Shown piece after piece: positions 9,170 through 20,622 of a stretch of DNA of 64,000 bases. The stretch is from contig CM049317.1 of assembly GCA_026874595.1 (NCBI GenBank), positions 301,108 to 365,107 of the forward strand, in the 5' to 3' direction. The notes under the pieces are model-generated. The model was not told where the DNA came from and did no database searches. It saw only the letters and a program-made list of their open reading frames with translations. Each line of letters opens with the position of its first letter. Position 1 is the first letter of the stretch. The position numbers and the translations under genes are program-made. Origin of the DNA: Sipunculus nudus. Its lineage: Eukaryota; Annelida; Sipuncula; Golfingiida; Sipunculidae.

Positions 9170-9720
9170 CATGGAATTTTAAATCTAAATTGTTTCTACC
9201 AATATCTTGAACGAGTTTGAAAACCGATGACCTTGACCTGATTTACTAAGTTTAAGTAGGACAAAATATAATTTTTGTGAACCCTATTACTTTTGAAGTA
9301 CTGCATATTTTTTTCTCAAATTAAAACACTAGCTGTTGAAATCAAGTTCTTTGATGAGCTCGCAAACTGGCGACCTTGACCTCAGAGGTCAAATCGGCCA
9401 AATATAAATTATTTAAGAACAATATATAACTTTTGAAATAAACAAATATACTTTCATGAAATTCAACCCAAAATCTCGATCTTTGAAAACCGGTGACCTT
9501 GACCTTCATCATCAAGGTACTATTGAGGGGAAAATATTTTGTTTGTTAATCGCATAATTTTTGAGGTATCACATATTTTTTCCTCAAATTTGAAACACTA
9601 ATTGCTTTAATCAAGTTCCTTAAGAAACTGATGACTTTGACCTGGATCTCTTAGGTCAAATCGAAAAGAATAGAAATTCATTGTGAACGCTACGACTTCT
9701 GAAATAGTCTGTATTTTTGT
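9170..9720. repeat. Degenerate repeat with TGACCTTGACCT motifs (~150-bp period)
   Basis: About four units alternate a TGACCTTGACCT/TGACCTTGACC motif with blocks such as TTTTGAARTACTGCATATTTTT and CTCAAATT. Relatives occur at about 57200-57420 and 61540-61640, so this is a dispersed family. TGACCTTGA is the monomeric ERR/FTZ-F1 response element. Confidence 0.7.
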
Positions 9721-11185
9721 CATTAAATTTAGAGATATTGTAGAGGAGGCATATATCTATTTTTGCAATGAAAAAATCTTTTGTGGTTTAGGATGTTTAT
9801 GCTGTAACAATGCATAGTTTTCTATTTATTTCGATATTAAGTCTGAAAATGCATTGTTCTAATTAGCGGGGTTTAGGTGAAAAGGGCTTTATCCGTCCCT
9901 GGACTGTTAACGTCTAGAATTATTGTGAAATATGCATATATTGCGAATTTAGGTGTATCAATATTTCAAGTAGGAATCATATTGAAACATTCTATAAAGT
10001 GTTAGTTTAGAGTCAAACCAGACATGTAAATATAAAGTTATAAAACTTATATGGAAAAAAAATTGTCTTTATTACTTCCGTTGTCTTTACCAAACATGTC
10101 AAACATTCAGGTTTGTTTTCACATTATTAAATTAATTATACAACTGACTCTGTGTGTCAGAGGTGTGAGAACAGACAAAAAAACAGGCCGACTTATATCA
10201 GTTGAAATGTCATGGAATGCATTTTTGGCTCAGCACGAAATCCAAGTTTTACTCATAAATAAATAAATGTTTATAGTTGGACATGAATGCACAACATCAC
10301 CGATGCCTATGTTCCTGTATTGCTGTTGTACGTTATTCCACAAAACCAATTGAGAAACACCATTAAAAAATAAATGTAAGACGGTTTTTGTTTGTCTTAA
10401 TACTGGTCGTGAATATCCCTCTGAAAGATGTATTAAAGATTACGACTGAGGAAATGAAAATAAACCCTGACAGTGACTGCCAACCGAATTTATAACCCAA
10501 TCTTGATGAGATGATATGACGATATCACTTGATCTGAAATTAATAATCATTTAGAAGGCACTCACAGAACTCATACGTCCTCCAACGCCTGCACCCGCAT
10601 CCAGATCCGCCCACAATTTTAACAACCCATTGTCGACCATTTGGCATTGATTATTAAATTTATTGTATACATTGCGTGATATTGATAAAGAAACATTACT
10701 TGGATGGATTCGGATCCAGATACAAACTGATATGTCCAACAATTACTTTTCTTCCACGTTTGCTCAAGGCCTATCCTTCCACAACAAACACATCGAAATC
10801 ATAGCGTGAAAATTTTTAAATCAGAGTACTATAAAGCTTCTGAAGACTCGCGGAATACTAATCAAAATAACTGGATCCTAACAGGACTTTCGAGTTCAAA
10901 AGGTTTTGGTATTAGCCGTCTTCAATTCGGAATTTCTCACTCATACATTACATTCCTTTAATTTGCCTGGGATATCACGTTACACGATATCACGGCAGAT
11001 TATAACATCTTATTTGAATAAAAACACACGATTATATCTAATTTTATAAGCTTATTACAACTTACGACATAGAGATTATTACTTACTATTCCTCCACATT
11101 ACGTCGCGTTTTACGACAAATTACCCCAGATTTTTACATGATGTCATAACATCACCTGATCAGCTATATACACATTACACTTTGT
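9721..11185. other. Unassigned AT-rich stretch
   Basis: No recognisable protein, RNA or element. Frames at 10051-10266 and 10551-10742 (minus) resemble no family I know. The minus frame ends beside a GTGAGT donor-like sequence near 10560, but no partner exon is visible. Confidence 0.4.
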
Positions 11186-11189
11186 GTAG

Positions 11190-11830
11190 TAGTATTCTTT
11201 ATTAGAGTGACAAGTACATTCAGATACATATATAATTATAAATATCATTGCACCCGGCCCCATGGACCTATTAGTCACTTCATAACTTGGAACAAAATAA
11301 GTGATTCGCATACACTAGACATACAATTGCTTGCTCCTAATTTCATAACATCTGCATAAATATTTTGCTAGCTTTCTAGATTTATTTACACACAACCAGG
11401 ATATTTTATAATTTTCTGTGACAATAGATGTAGGCCAGTTTGTACCAGAAAATGTCTGACGTTCCTGCTCATACAAAAGGCAGTGAAAAAGGAAGTGCAC
11501 CTCATCTTCAATACACTCAATACATTTAAAACAGACTCTTTGTTTAATATTAATGCGATGAAATCTGCCTGTTTCAATTGCCAAAGGTAATACACCCATT
11601 CTGAACTGAGCCAAAAAGGATCTTTCTTTTGAAAAAAGGTTCAATTTTACATATAATTCAGTACTGATTGATTTTTTGTACAGAATATAATTCCTAAGTT
11701 TTGGTTTTGATAACAGTTTTTCTCTCCATTCATGACATTTTCTATTTTGGTGTATATTTTAGTCATTGTGCAGTCTATAATATTGTCAAAACTTGGTTTA
11801 CATTCACAATCTAAAAAACGTAAGACCCAC
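11190..11830 (-). mobile_element. LINE 3' fragment (jockey/CR1-type C-terminus)
   Basis: 5'-truncated non-LTR retrotransposon on the minus strand, with the C-terminal pol coding block, a short 3' UTR, an AATAAA signal (complement at 11198-11203) and a TAC-rich end. Its 5' break abuts the gypsy-like fragment that begins near 11830 on the other strand. Confidence 0.75.
11315..11758 (-). pseudogene. LINE pol C-terminal domain (zinc-knuckle region), truncated
   Basis: This is the tail of a non-LTR retrotransposon polyprotein, downstream of the reverse transcriptase. Diagnostic pieces are KPKLRNYILYK, FRMGVLPLAIETGRF, a zinc-knuckle-like C-x2-C (CFKCIEC) and IEDEVHFLFHCLLY, the usual order in invertebrate LINEs. 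The frame stays open up to an in-frame TAA at 11759-11761; pieces of other frames upstream also look LINE-like, so a frameshift or truncation removed the rest. No catalytic domain remains. Confidence 0.75.
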
Positions 11831-11831
11831 A

Positions 11832-12278
11832 GGAAAACGCATATAGGGCGTTAAAACGCACCCTGGCTAATCCCCCAATATTGATGCTGCCAGACTTTGA
11901 TAAACCCTTCGTAATGCGATGCGATGCGTCAGATGTAGGACTAGGCAGCATGTTACTTCAGGAGCATCAGGGACTCTTACATCCGGTCGCATATGCTAGC
12001 CGGAAGTTGTTGCCCAACAACAAAATTATTCGACAATCGAACGAGAATGCTTAGCAATAGTGTAATCAGTTCAAAAATTTGATGTGTACCTAGCGGGCAG
12101 AAAATTTACTATCCAGACCGACCATGAGCCCTTGAGCTGTATTGAAACTTCAAAGTGTCATAACAAAAGAGTTCTTCGATGGGCTCTTGTGCTGCAAGAG
12201 TACAGGTTTGACATTGAGCCAGTCAAAGGTCAGCTGAACTGTGGTCCCGATTTTTTTAGTAGAGTTTCTGGTAGTTAA
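11832..12278 (+). pseudogene. Ty3/gypsy-like pol: RT end plus RNase H, broken
   Basis: Reading from about 11839, the frame gives an RT-connection/RNase H segment with DFDKPFVMRCDASDVGLG and HPVAYASRKL, then shifts frame near 12020-12027. After the shift come STIERECLAIV, a TAA at 12063-12065 where Trp is usual, then YLAGRKFTIQTDHEPL, LRWALVLQEYRFDIE and a final DFFSRV. These are the RNase H motifs of chromoviral/gypsy pol. The frame then ends at 12278, with no integrase before the purine tract and LTR about 83 bp on. Either the 3' part of pol was lost, or integrase lies upstream of RT as in Gmr1-type elements. Confidence 0.85.
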
Positions 12279-12360
12279 ACCTAGAATTTAGACCATAGTT
12301 CAACTTTGAGTTGCTTATTAGATAAAAACATAATTACTGTGTAATTATGGTATTTATTTA

Positions 12361-12371
12361 AAGAGGGAAGT
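12361..12371 (+). other. Polypurine tract
   Basis: AAGAGGGAAG-type purine run just before the inferred LTR start, the normal site for plus-strand priming in LTR retroelements. Confidence 0.5.
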
Positions 12372-13451
12372 ACGTCACAGAAGGTCTGTGACAGCCTCAT
12401 GGCCTGTGGCGGCCTGAAGTATTTGTAGCGGAATTTAGTTTCATTACACGATATCTCTGCCAGGAAGGTCGAGGTGATCTATTTTTTACAGGGACACCTG
12501 GTTTTGAGAGCGAAGCCTTAAACCAATCAGAGAGGGTTATGACTGTGAAAGTTAATTTATATTCATGAGTGTCATGAATTAATTAGGTAACCCAGGAAGT
12601 AAGGTTTTTTTCTGCTGAGTGGGGGGAGAGTCGAGATTGCGGCCGAGGAGAGTCGTTCGAGAAAGGCTTCTAAGGCCATCTCATGTGTCGCAGACCGTCG
12701 GATGGTTGAGATGTGTACCCCTGTTGCATGGACGTCACCCGGACATCGGAGGATGGTGCCACGAAGTGGTGTGGTCGCCCCCGTTTCCACGCGTATGGAT
12801 CCACCCCGCTATCAGTGACTACTGACGTGCTTTGAGAAACATAAACACTATTCTGGGACCATTCAGTACTGGTTTTGCAGTTCTGACGGCGCTATCGTTT
12901 CTCTCAAGCAAAACCACCAACTTCTGCGGTTTCCACCCATTGTTGAAAGCCTATAAAACGAACTCGCCTGCAGTACGAGGCGGGACTATTGATTTTGCTA
13001 CGCCATGTTACTGTTTTCCCCGGGGACCGTGACCGTGGGCTCTTGGTCCCCAAGCCCACGGAATGCCATGAACGCTATGCACTTTATTATGTAGGAAGAG
13101 GAGAGACTTTATGTTTTCTGGTGCTACATGGATTAATACAGGACTTCAGTTTTGTGTGTGCCCGAACTATGTGTTGATGATGGACTTCAGTTTCTCGTAT
13201 ACCGGATTCAGTTAAGTATTTCGTTGCAGTTCGTTATTTAGAGACTCAGTTTTTCTTCAGAGACTTTGTTATAAATTACGTTATGTATTGACTATTATAT
13301 TATTTGTGTACGAATGTAAATATTGTAATATATGAATATAGCACTGTTTTTGCACCCATATTTTCGTTACGTATTCATTTGAAGAGAACGTGTCTGAGCA
13401 TATGTGTTACGGTTCGGCCTGAGTTGTTTGGTGTGAAAAGGGACCGTAACA
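12372..13451 (+). mobile_element. LTR of the gypsy-like element (~1.08 kb)
   Basis: The left edge is set by the polypurine tract (12361-12371); a second option is TGTAGCGG at 12424. The right edge is GGGACCGTAACA, followed by a primer-binding-like site. TATAAAA at 12952-12958 is internal. RNase H lies upstream and a gag-like start downstream on the same strand, so this single LTR has element DNA on both sides. Small frames inside have no recognisable domain. Confidence 0.6.
12952..12958 (+). promoter_or_regulatory. LTR TATA box
   Basis: TATAAAA roughly mid-LTR, where the U3 promoter of an LTR element is expected. Confidence 0.45.
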
Positions 13452-13453
13452 TA

Positions 13454-13471
13454 ATGGCGACCGCGACGAGA
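13454..13471 (+). other. Primer-binding site (tRNA-Arg-like complement)
   Basis: TGGCGACCGCGACGAGAT begins with TGG, the complement of the tRNA CCA end, two bases after the LTR. The CGACCGCG segment would pair with a CGCGGTCG acceptor end, which fits tRNA-Arg acceptor stems. The tRNA identity is inference. Confidence 0.55.
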
Positions 13472-13609
13472 TCCTGTATTTCGTAATAACGGCTACATTT
13501 GGATGTAAAATTTCACAGTGGTCTCTATAACTTCTAGTTATTGAACTAGTATTTAACTACAATTGAACTCGTACATTTCTCAGACACGTTATCTAGATAC
13601 TTTGCAAAT

Positions 13610-13695
13610 ATGGGTACGGAATTTAAACCAAATGAAATAATACCACAATTAAGAGAAAATAGGAGCTTATTGTATACGTTAAAGAAAAATGAACT
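13610..13695 (+). pseudogene. gag start, interrupted by LINE
   Basis: ATG at 13610 opens a frame about 160 bp after the primer-binding site, the position of gag. About 28 codons can be read (beginning MGTEFKPNEI) before it runs into the T tract that marks the poly-A end of the minus-strand LINE. The rest of gag was not found on the far side. Too short to identify by sequence; the call rests on position. Confidence 0.45.
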
Positions 13696-13804
13696 TTTTT
13701 TTTTTTTTTTTTATTAACAAAAATAAAAGTAAAAAGTCCCATGCAATAAAGTGCGCAAAACCTGTGCATTGCATATAATTACATTTCCCGGGTTAAATTT
13801 TCAA

Positions 13805-15079
13805 TTATGTCTCATTTACATACATATGTGTACATGCATACATATACTTATATATACATATATATTTTGATAGATACTTAAATTCAGTGTGGCTAATCAT
13901 AATTTTCCATATTTCTACCAACTGCATAGGCCCCCCATCTGTCATTAAACTTAGTAACCTTGTTATTTTTTGTGCTATTTTAAATTCCAATCTAGCATAT
14001 TTCCAAACATGGAAACATGCCTGTGATAGTGATAGGCCAATCTGGTTTGTTTTACTCCAATAAATATATTGTTTGACCAGTAAAATAATTAAATTGCTCA
14101 AATCTGATGAATATAAATCTACATACGAGACTGTTAATTTACTTATTTCGATGTTAATTTTTATCTCTCTACACCAAGTCTCTATTTCATACCACAACCG
14201 CTTCATATCCTCACAATACCAAAACAGATGTATAAGTGTCTCAGTTTCACATTTACAAAAAGTACATATATTAATCTCTTTAATTTTCCATTTGTGTAAC
14301 CAATAAATATTAACCAAGCAATTATTTAGAAGCTTGTACTGAAACACTCTGGATTTAGTCTCCAGACATAATTTAAAAGGCAATTGATATACTTTCTGAT
14401 AATCAACCTCAGTTCCCTTGGTATATATACACACTTTGGGTGGAAAAGGCCCCTTTTCCAACAAATTATGTATAAACTCTGTATATATCACACGAGAAGG
14501 AACCTTTATCACCTCAACAAAGTTCCCATTAAAATACTGGAGTGTAAGTTGATCTATTTGTGGTTCTATTGAGTGTTCACAGACCTTATGCTGGTTAAAC
14601 TTTGAGACCAGTGCATACCATTTTAAAAAATCTGAACCTTTAATACCTTTCTGTACCCAAAGGGTGAAAGGTATTATATTTCCATATTCATCAAATAAAT
14701 CTTTACCTGTTATTACTCCAGCATTTAGAAATTGTTTCCAATATACAGATTTTCCTGATATTTTAACCATTTTGTTATTCCACACTATCTGCCTCTGCAA
14801 TGGAACTGCTTCAAAATATCCTTTACGTAATGTGATATAACTTCTTAAAATCTCTTTATAAAAGTCAGGAATTTTAAATACATCAATATCTTTCAATGCT
14901 ATATTACTATTTAATAAAACTTTTATATCAGGGCAAATAGACTTCAAATAAAAGTTAAATAGAACTTTCCATGGTCTTTGTACTGGTGATACATATCGTT
15001 TTAACCAAGATATTCTTGATGAAGATATAACAGACCCTAGGTGTGGAGCATTTAACCCTCCATTTTTTATTTCCTGCAT
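13805..15079 (-). pseudogene. LINE ORF2 C-terminal region
   Basis: 424-codon open block from ATG 15079, separated by one in-frame TAA (15080-15082) from the reverse transcriptase frame and continuous with it. It contains EIKNGGLNAPHL, the usual post-RT segment of L1-like proteins, then a Cys-rich motif ICTFCKCETETLIHLFWYC (C-x2-C-x8-H-x4-C type) near residues 270-290. The last ~20 residues come from CATA-type simple sequence and are probably not original. Confidence 0.85.
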
Positions 15080-16186
15080 TTATCTTATTCTTTTAATTTT
15101 CTCTTTGCCTTTTTTCCAGATGAAGGCAAATACAATTTTATTCAGCTCATTGTAAAAGCTTTCTGGCACACTTTCATTTGTAAAATAATAATTAAATTTT
15201 GAGAAAATAAATGTTTTAGCAATTTGTATCTTTCCAAGTAAAGACAAGCTTCTCTGTTTCCAGAGAGTCAGAGTATTTTCTACTGACTTCAACTTGGCAG
15301 ACAAGTTCAAATCAAGTGCCTCTTTTTTATCGTAAGACAAATAAATTCCTAAAATTTTCATGGGCTCCTCCGGCCATTTAATCCCCAATGGCTTTTGCAA
15401 ACATTTCCTATTTTGACCAATCCAAAGTCCTTCACATTTATCATAATTCATTTTTAGACCACTGTAAACACCAAATTCTTGTATTATATGTAAAAATAGT
15501 TTTGCTGACTTTAAGTCTTGCACTATTCCAACTGTATCATCTGCGTACTGAAGTAGAGTAAAATTATGATTTTCAATTTCTATTCCTTTTATAACTTTAT
15601 TCGTTTTAATATACTCTGCCATTACTTCTACAGCAATTACAAATAAATAAGGTGACAGTGGATCGCCTTGGCGAACCCCTCTTTCCACTTTAAAGTATCC
15701 AGAGGTGACCCCATTGTTTACCGTGCAACTCTAAACATTTTTGTATAAAATTTTAATCCATTGTGTAAAGGAGTTAGGAAAATTGTATTTATTCAAAACT
15801 GAAAACATGAAATCCCATTCTAAAGAGTCAAAAGCCTTTTCAAATTCTATACTTAAAAGGATACCTGGAATATCATTAACTTTTGTAAAATTGAGAATAT
15901 CTGATAAAATTCTTATATTTTCTCCTATATTCCTCCCTTGAACATAACCTGTTTGACTTTCATTTATTATAGTTGGCATAATCTTTTTCATTCTTAGTGA
16001 AAGTGTTTTTGATAATATTTTATAGTCTGCATTTAAAAGCGATATGGGTCTCCAATTTTTTAGGAGTGACCGGTCTTTTTTCTTATCTATCAATATAATT
16101 ACTGCTTGCTTTTGCGATGCTGACAGTTCACCATCCTTGAAGGATTTATTGAAGGAAGCTACCATTGCTGAACCAAAATATGATCA
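15080..16186 (-). pseudogene. LINE ORF2 reverse transcriptase domain
   Basis: One reading frame with nonsense codons: TGA at 16184-16186 (Trp expected before SYFGSAM) and TAG at 15731-15733. Visible RT motifs are WRPISLLNADYK, TGYVQGRNIGENIR, the motif-A region SIEFEKAFDSLEWDF, RGVRQGDPLSPYLF and the catalytic YADD box. Upstream of the TGA the frame still reads NKTPGNDGLPVEFY. In motif A the residue that is normally the first catalytic Asp is Glu. The stops alone make this copy non-autonomous. Confidence 0.9.
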
Positions 16187-16659
16187 AAACTTAACATAAA
16201 ATTCTACAGGTAGTCCATCATTACCTGGAGTTTTGTTACTTGCAAAAGTTTTTAAAGTATTGTGACATTCTTCTTCTGTAATAACTTTATCAAGTAGTTC
16301 TGAACTCTGTTTTGATATGGTTGGTAGATCTATATTTTTTAAATATGCGTCTATATCCTCTTGTTTTACTTGCTTTATCTAATCATACAGCCCTGTGTTT
16401 TATAGTTATCTATTTCTTCTAACTTAGCTTTCACTTGACTTATTTCATCTAGTATCTCTTGGTCCTGACCTGAATCTGTATTATCCATGTTTTCATATAA
16501 TTGTTTTAAATTATGCTTAAGAGTTATTTCTCTTTACTTTCTTGCTTTTGCTCTTTTCTTACCAAATGATATACAAAACTGCCTTATTTTATATTTAAAT
16601 ATTTCCCATTTAATTCGTTCATCGCTCACACTGTCATACTCCTGATCCCATTTTATTTT

Positions 16660-17478
16660 TTAACCAATTAATTCGAATGTAAATTCAGCATCATCTAACA
16701 GCTCAGTGTTTAGTTTCCAGTAGCCCTTTCCATTCATCTCGGTATCTGTTAATTTTTCAATATCCAGCAAAATAGCAAAGTGATCTGATTTGATATAAGG
16801 TTGAGTTAACTTCTTTAATACTATCTTGTAAGTTGCTCGAGATCCACCAATAGTCAAGTCTACTACAAATATTCTCGCTTTTAACCCTCCAGGTAAAACT
16901 TTTCTTTTTAGGGTACTTGATCCTGAAAATATCTATCAAAGAAAAAATATTCTGATATCTTTGTGAAAGTTTCTACTACATTTTTCCTTATTTCTGTTAA
17001 GCCTCCTTTTTTGTCTAATTTTGCATTGAAAATAATGTTTAGATCCCCTCCTAAAATTACTTGATCAAAAGGATCTATGTACTGTCTTAATATATTATAT
17101 AACTTTGTGTAGAAGATTTTTTTGTTCTGTCACATTGTTTGGTACATAAATATTGATAAGTTTAAATTCTTCTTGTTTTAACTTTAGTTTTACAATTAAA
17201 ATTCTACCATTTGATGAGCTATATAATTTAGTCAGATCTTCTATTTCTAAATTCCTTTTAAAAAATATAGCGCATCCCTTACTTAATGAATCTGCATGAC
17301 AGAAGAAACCTTTCCCATGCCATTCATTGCACCATTGATTTTCTGTTTCCTTAGTTCCATGAGTTTCCTGTAAAAACAAAATGTCACTATTGTTTGCTTT
17401 GGCCCACCTAAAGACTGATCTTCGTTTTTTCTGATTCCCTAATCCTCGTACATTTAAACTAACTAATCTGAATACCAT
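16660..17478 (-). pseudogene. LINE ORF2 endonuclease (APE-type), frameshifted
   Basis: From ATG 17478 the N-terminal EN motifs are clear: SLNVRGL, FLQETH and INIYVPNN. The 127-codon block stops at 17095. Another frame then gives VILGGDLNIIFN, and a third (from 16939) gives FRIKYPKKKSFTW and SRLDYWWIS, with SDHFAILLDI at the end. At least two frameshifts and several stops break the domain, though all main motifs survive in order. The linker between EN and RT (16190-16660) also has stops. Confidence 0.9.
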
Positions 17479-20400
17479 AACTAATTTATTTTAATTTCTT
17501 TTAGCTTGGGGAGACAGATTTTATCTTTAGTGATTTTAATTTTTAATTGCCACATACATATTTTGTAGTTGAAAAAATTATAAAGTGTAAAAATAAATAC
17601 ATTGTAGGGTGTTGTATAGGCAAAATATATGATCAAATAATAATTGGTGAGGGCACTTTTAACCCTACAACATGTAACCTTCCACATATGGCCTATATAA
17701 CAACTAGGCAACACTACGAAGGTTACCTGGATTCCTTTGATCCAGCTTAAACCTACTGTGCAATTAGCACACAGTTTAGGTTTATTTTCCGACATGTGAA
17801 AATGAAGACAACTGGCTGGCACCTCCCTTCTTAAAATACTATTTAAACACAAAAAGAGGCTTCCTCGTATTATACACTGTAACCATCTGTAATAAATTCA
17901 TAATATTAATAATATATGTCTTATCCTTTTCTACTCTTGTATACCCCATATAATTATATACATGTTATCTCAGACCAGCTATAATCTTCTGTCGAAGAAA
18001 CATATCCTCAAGTTAATAAAAAGTAATTAAATAAATAAAATAGACCCCTCTTCATTTAGCTTCACATTGACTTCTTTCAATTATTCCAATTAAAATTTCA
18101 CCTACCATAGCCATAAACAGTCCCTTTATATTTAATAATAAGCATATGCTAAGGGTTTTCTTAAAAAATAATAATAATAATAAATACTACTGGTAGTCTA
18201 GATGGGAGCTGATTCCTCCGATTACATTTAACTGAACATGCCTTTAGACTAACTTTAATTCCATTTAGTTCATAGCTTGTTTTTATGCCAACAGACCCAG
18301 TCTGTATTCCCTGGTATTTACTTGTAGTCTCAAGCCATGCTAAATATATATATATATATGTAGATATAAAATCCATAAATAATAATAAATAAAGATATTT
18401 CCGAAGATTCTCAATGTGTCTCTGTTACCTAATTAACATCTTATTTCTTTTTTTCCACTTTTCTTCCTACTTTACCTTTGATATAATGGAATTAAATGTG
18501 GTCCCACAAAAACTGCTTTTTAATTAAATGAGAGACCTGTGGGCCACAGTAATCAGCGTCGATGAGATTGAAGGTTAAATTTAATATAATCATAAATGGG
18601 AATCAAGTTTAAGAGATAATGTTAGTATAGACCATGGTTGATTCATCTGTGGTTTGTAATAATGAGTCACATAATACTGAAATATTATAATATTTGGCAG
18701 AATGACCATGCTTCCCCCCCCCCCTTTTTTTTTCTTCTTCCTTTTAAACTTTCAGATTAAAAGAGTTGGTCCAGTTCCTGATTCATGCAGGGGAAGAATC
18801 CGATACATGCCTGTATCTGATAAATTTAGGCATTCAGTGGAAAACTAAAAAGAATCTAACTACAATTTCCAGACTCATTTCCATGTTTAGTAAAAGACCT
18901 TACTTACAGTTAGCCATATGCTTCGTTTTAAATTTAGAATTACTGATTTGAAAGTGTTTTTTCCCCCTTATGAACATAGCAAGTTGTCTAGTAAAGCCTA
19001 AATTTGCCATAAAAAGTTTAAATTTTTGTTTGATTCCTGTATTTGTCTATGACAATGTATCCCTCATTCTGGTGAATATGCTTTTATTTCCCTTTCTTCC
19101 TTCCCCTTTTTCCTTTTTCTCTTTCTTTTTCCAACCATTTAAAATCAATCATATATATTACATCATATTATATCATATGGCATCTCCTGCTTTATTACAT
19201 CCTTTGACCAAGATTATTACTTTCAATAAATTAGTTCTGATACCTACTTTATCACAAGACTACACCATCATACAAAATTGATATTAAATTATATTTATAT
19301 GATATTAAACAATACACCTATGCATTTTAAAATACATATGAATTGAAGCCTCAAAAACCTCAATTGGCATTTCACCAGCTTTAACATCAGAATACAGTTA
19401 GTATCTCCTGCCTCTTAACATCAAAGCATCATTTCACCTTTCAATTTACATGAAAATAGGTTTTGTCAAAAATACAATATAGAGGAAAAGAATAAAGTTC
19501 TATAAGCTGTTCTTATATTTCCAAATCCATATGAATAATGCTATTCATTTGATTCAATAATCATTATGTCTACAGCACATATGAAATGGAATTTTACTTT
19601 AAAATGAGCATTGTATTCTTAAGTGAACCTGTTACTCTTTCCACTAATCACATCGTTCATATACTAGGTGTTACCAATATTATATTTATCCATCTATTAT
19701 ACTCCTATATCATGACTGTTTTCCTATTCCGACAAGTCTTGTAAAATTCCATCCACTATACATACAGCAGAAAGATTTACTAAGCATCCTTTCACCCTTC
19801 ATTTTCAATGAAAATAAGTGTTCATGTGATATTTGTTAATACTGTAATACAAAAAGGATAAAATAAAGAGTGGTAAGTTTGATCCTATATTTTCCCATTT
19901 TGCTATTCATTATTTAATAATCAATGTCATCATTAAATATGAAATGTTATTGTCCTTAAGAGGTAGTACTACATTCATAAGTGAACATGTCACCCTTTCC
20001 ATATATCACATCCTTCATAAATGATGTATTACCACTACCAGTACTACTAGTATCATACTCCTATATCACGACTGTTTTCCCATTAAGGCATTATGGCAGC
20101 ATCTTGTAAAAATTCCGCTCACTGTGATGATAGCAGCTAGTATTACAAAAACCCTCTCTTCATGAAAATAAGTGTGATATTTTGTCAATACCGTAATGTA
20201 AAAATGGTAACAAAATAATAAGTCTCATACGACATTACAAGGACTCCATGACTATTGAGTGATAATAGGGGATTTAAGGGAAAAAGGGGGGTTTGTTTTA
20301 TTAGTAAAAGTGATATACATTCCAATGGGAAAATATAAAACTTACAATTGAAGAAAAAAAACAATACCACTTGTGAAGTTCAGTCACAGGACAATGTCTA

Positions 20401-20622
20401 CATAAAAAGTCTAAAGTGACGGCTTCGGCGGCTACAGCTGTCCACCTGGTCCTCAACCACTGGCCTTGACCTCTTCATAGATTACCGTAGATATCCGTAG
20501 CTGGCTCTTCGTTTTCCGATTACTTCCTAGATGTCGCTTTTTTTTGTCTGGGCAGCGCTGGCGCCATAAGTAGTGTCCAGGCGAAGTTCTGGTTCAGTGA
20601 ACTTTCCTCCACGAGGGTAATC
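17479..20622. other. 3.1-kb spacer between LINE ORF1 and ORF2
   Basis: AT-rich, with no ORF of recognisable family. It has an AAT microsatellite (about 18165-18185), a C/T run near 18714 and a ~358-bp tandem repeat (19427-20225). If ORF1 and ORF2 belong to one element this is an unusually long intergenic region; otherwise it contains a later insertion or two elements lie side by side. Confidence 0.5.
19427..20225. repeat. ~358-bp tandem repeat in the LINE spacer
   Basis: CATCATTTCACC, CATCCTTTCACCC and a partial third copy start near 19427, 19785 and 20145. Each continues with ATGAAAATAAG-like sequence, AATAAAG, ATTCATTTGATTCAATAATCA, CACATATGAAATG, TAAGTGAAC and CTCCTATATCA. Two full units and part of a third are diverged but collinear. 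Confidence 0.8.

Larger units (their letters stand above)
13696..17478 (-). mobile_element. L1-like LINE, near full-length ORF2, inactive
   Basis: A minus-strand non-LTR retrotransposon ending in a poly-A tail (T tract from about 13696) with an AATAAA-type signal just before it. It carries APE endonuclease, reverse transcriptase and a Cys-rich C-terminal region over about 1,220 codons, the usual L1 ORF2 length. It sits in the gag start of the gypsy-like element, so it is the younger insertion. The 5' end is undefined: an L1-like ORF1 lies 3.1 kb further upstream on the same strand. No target-site duplication was recognised. Confidence 0.9.
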
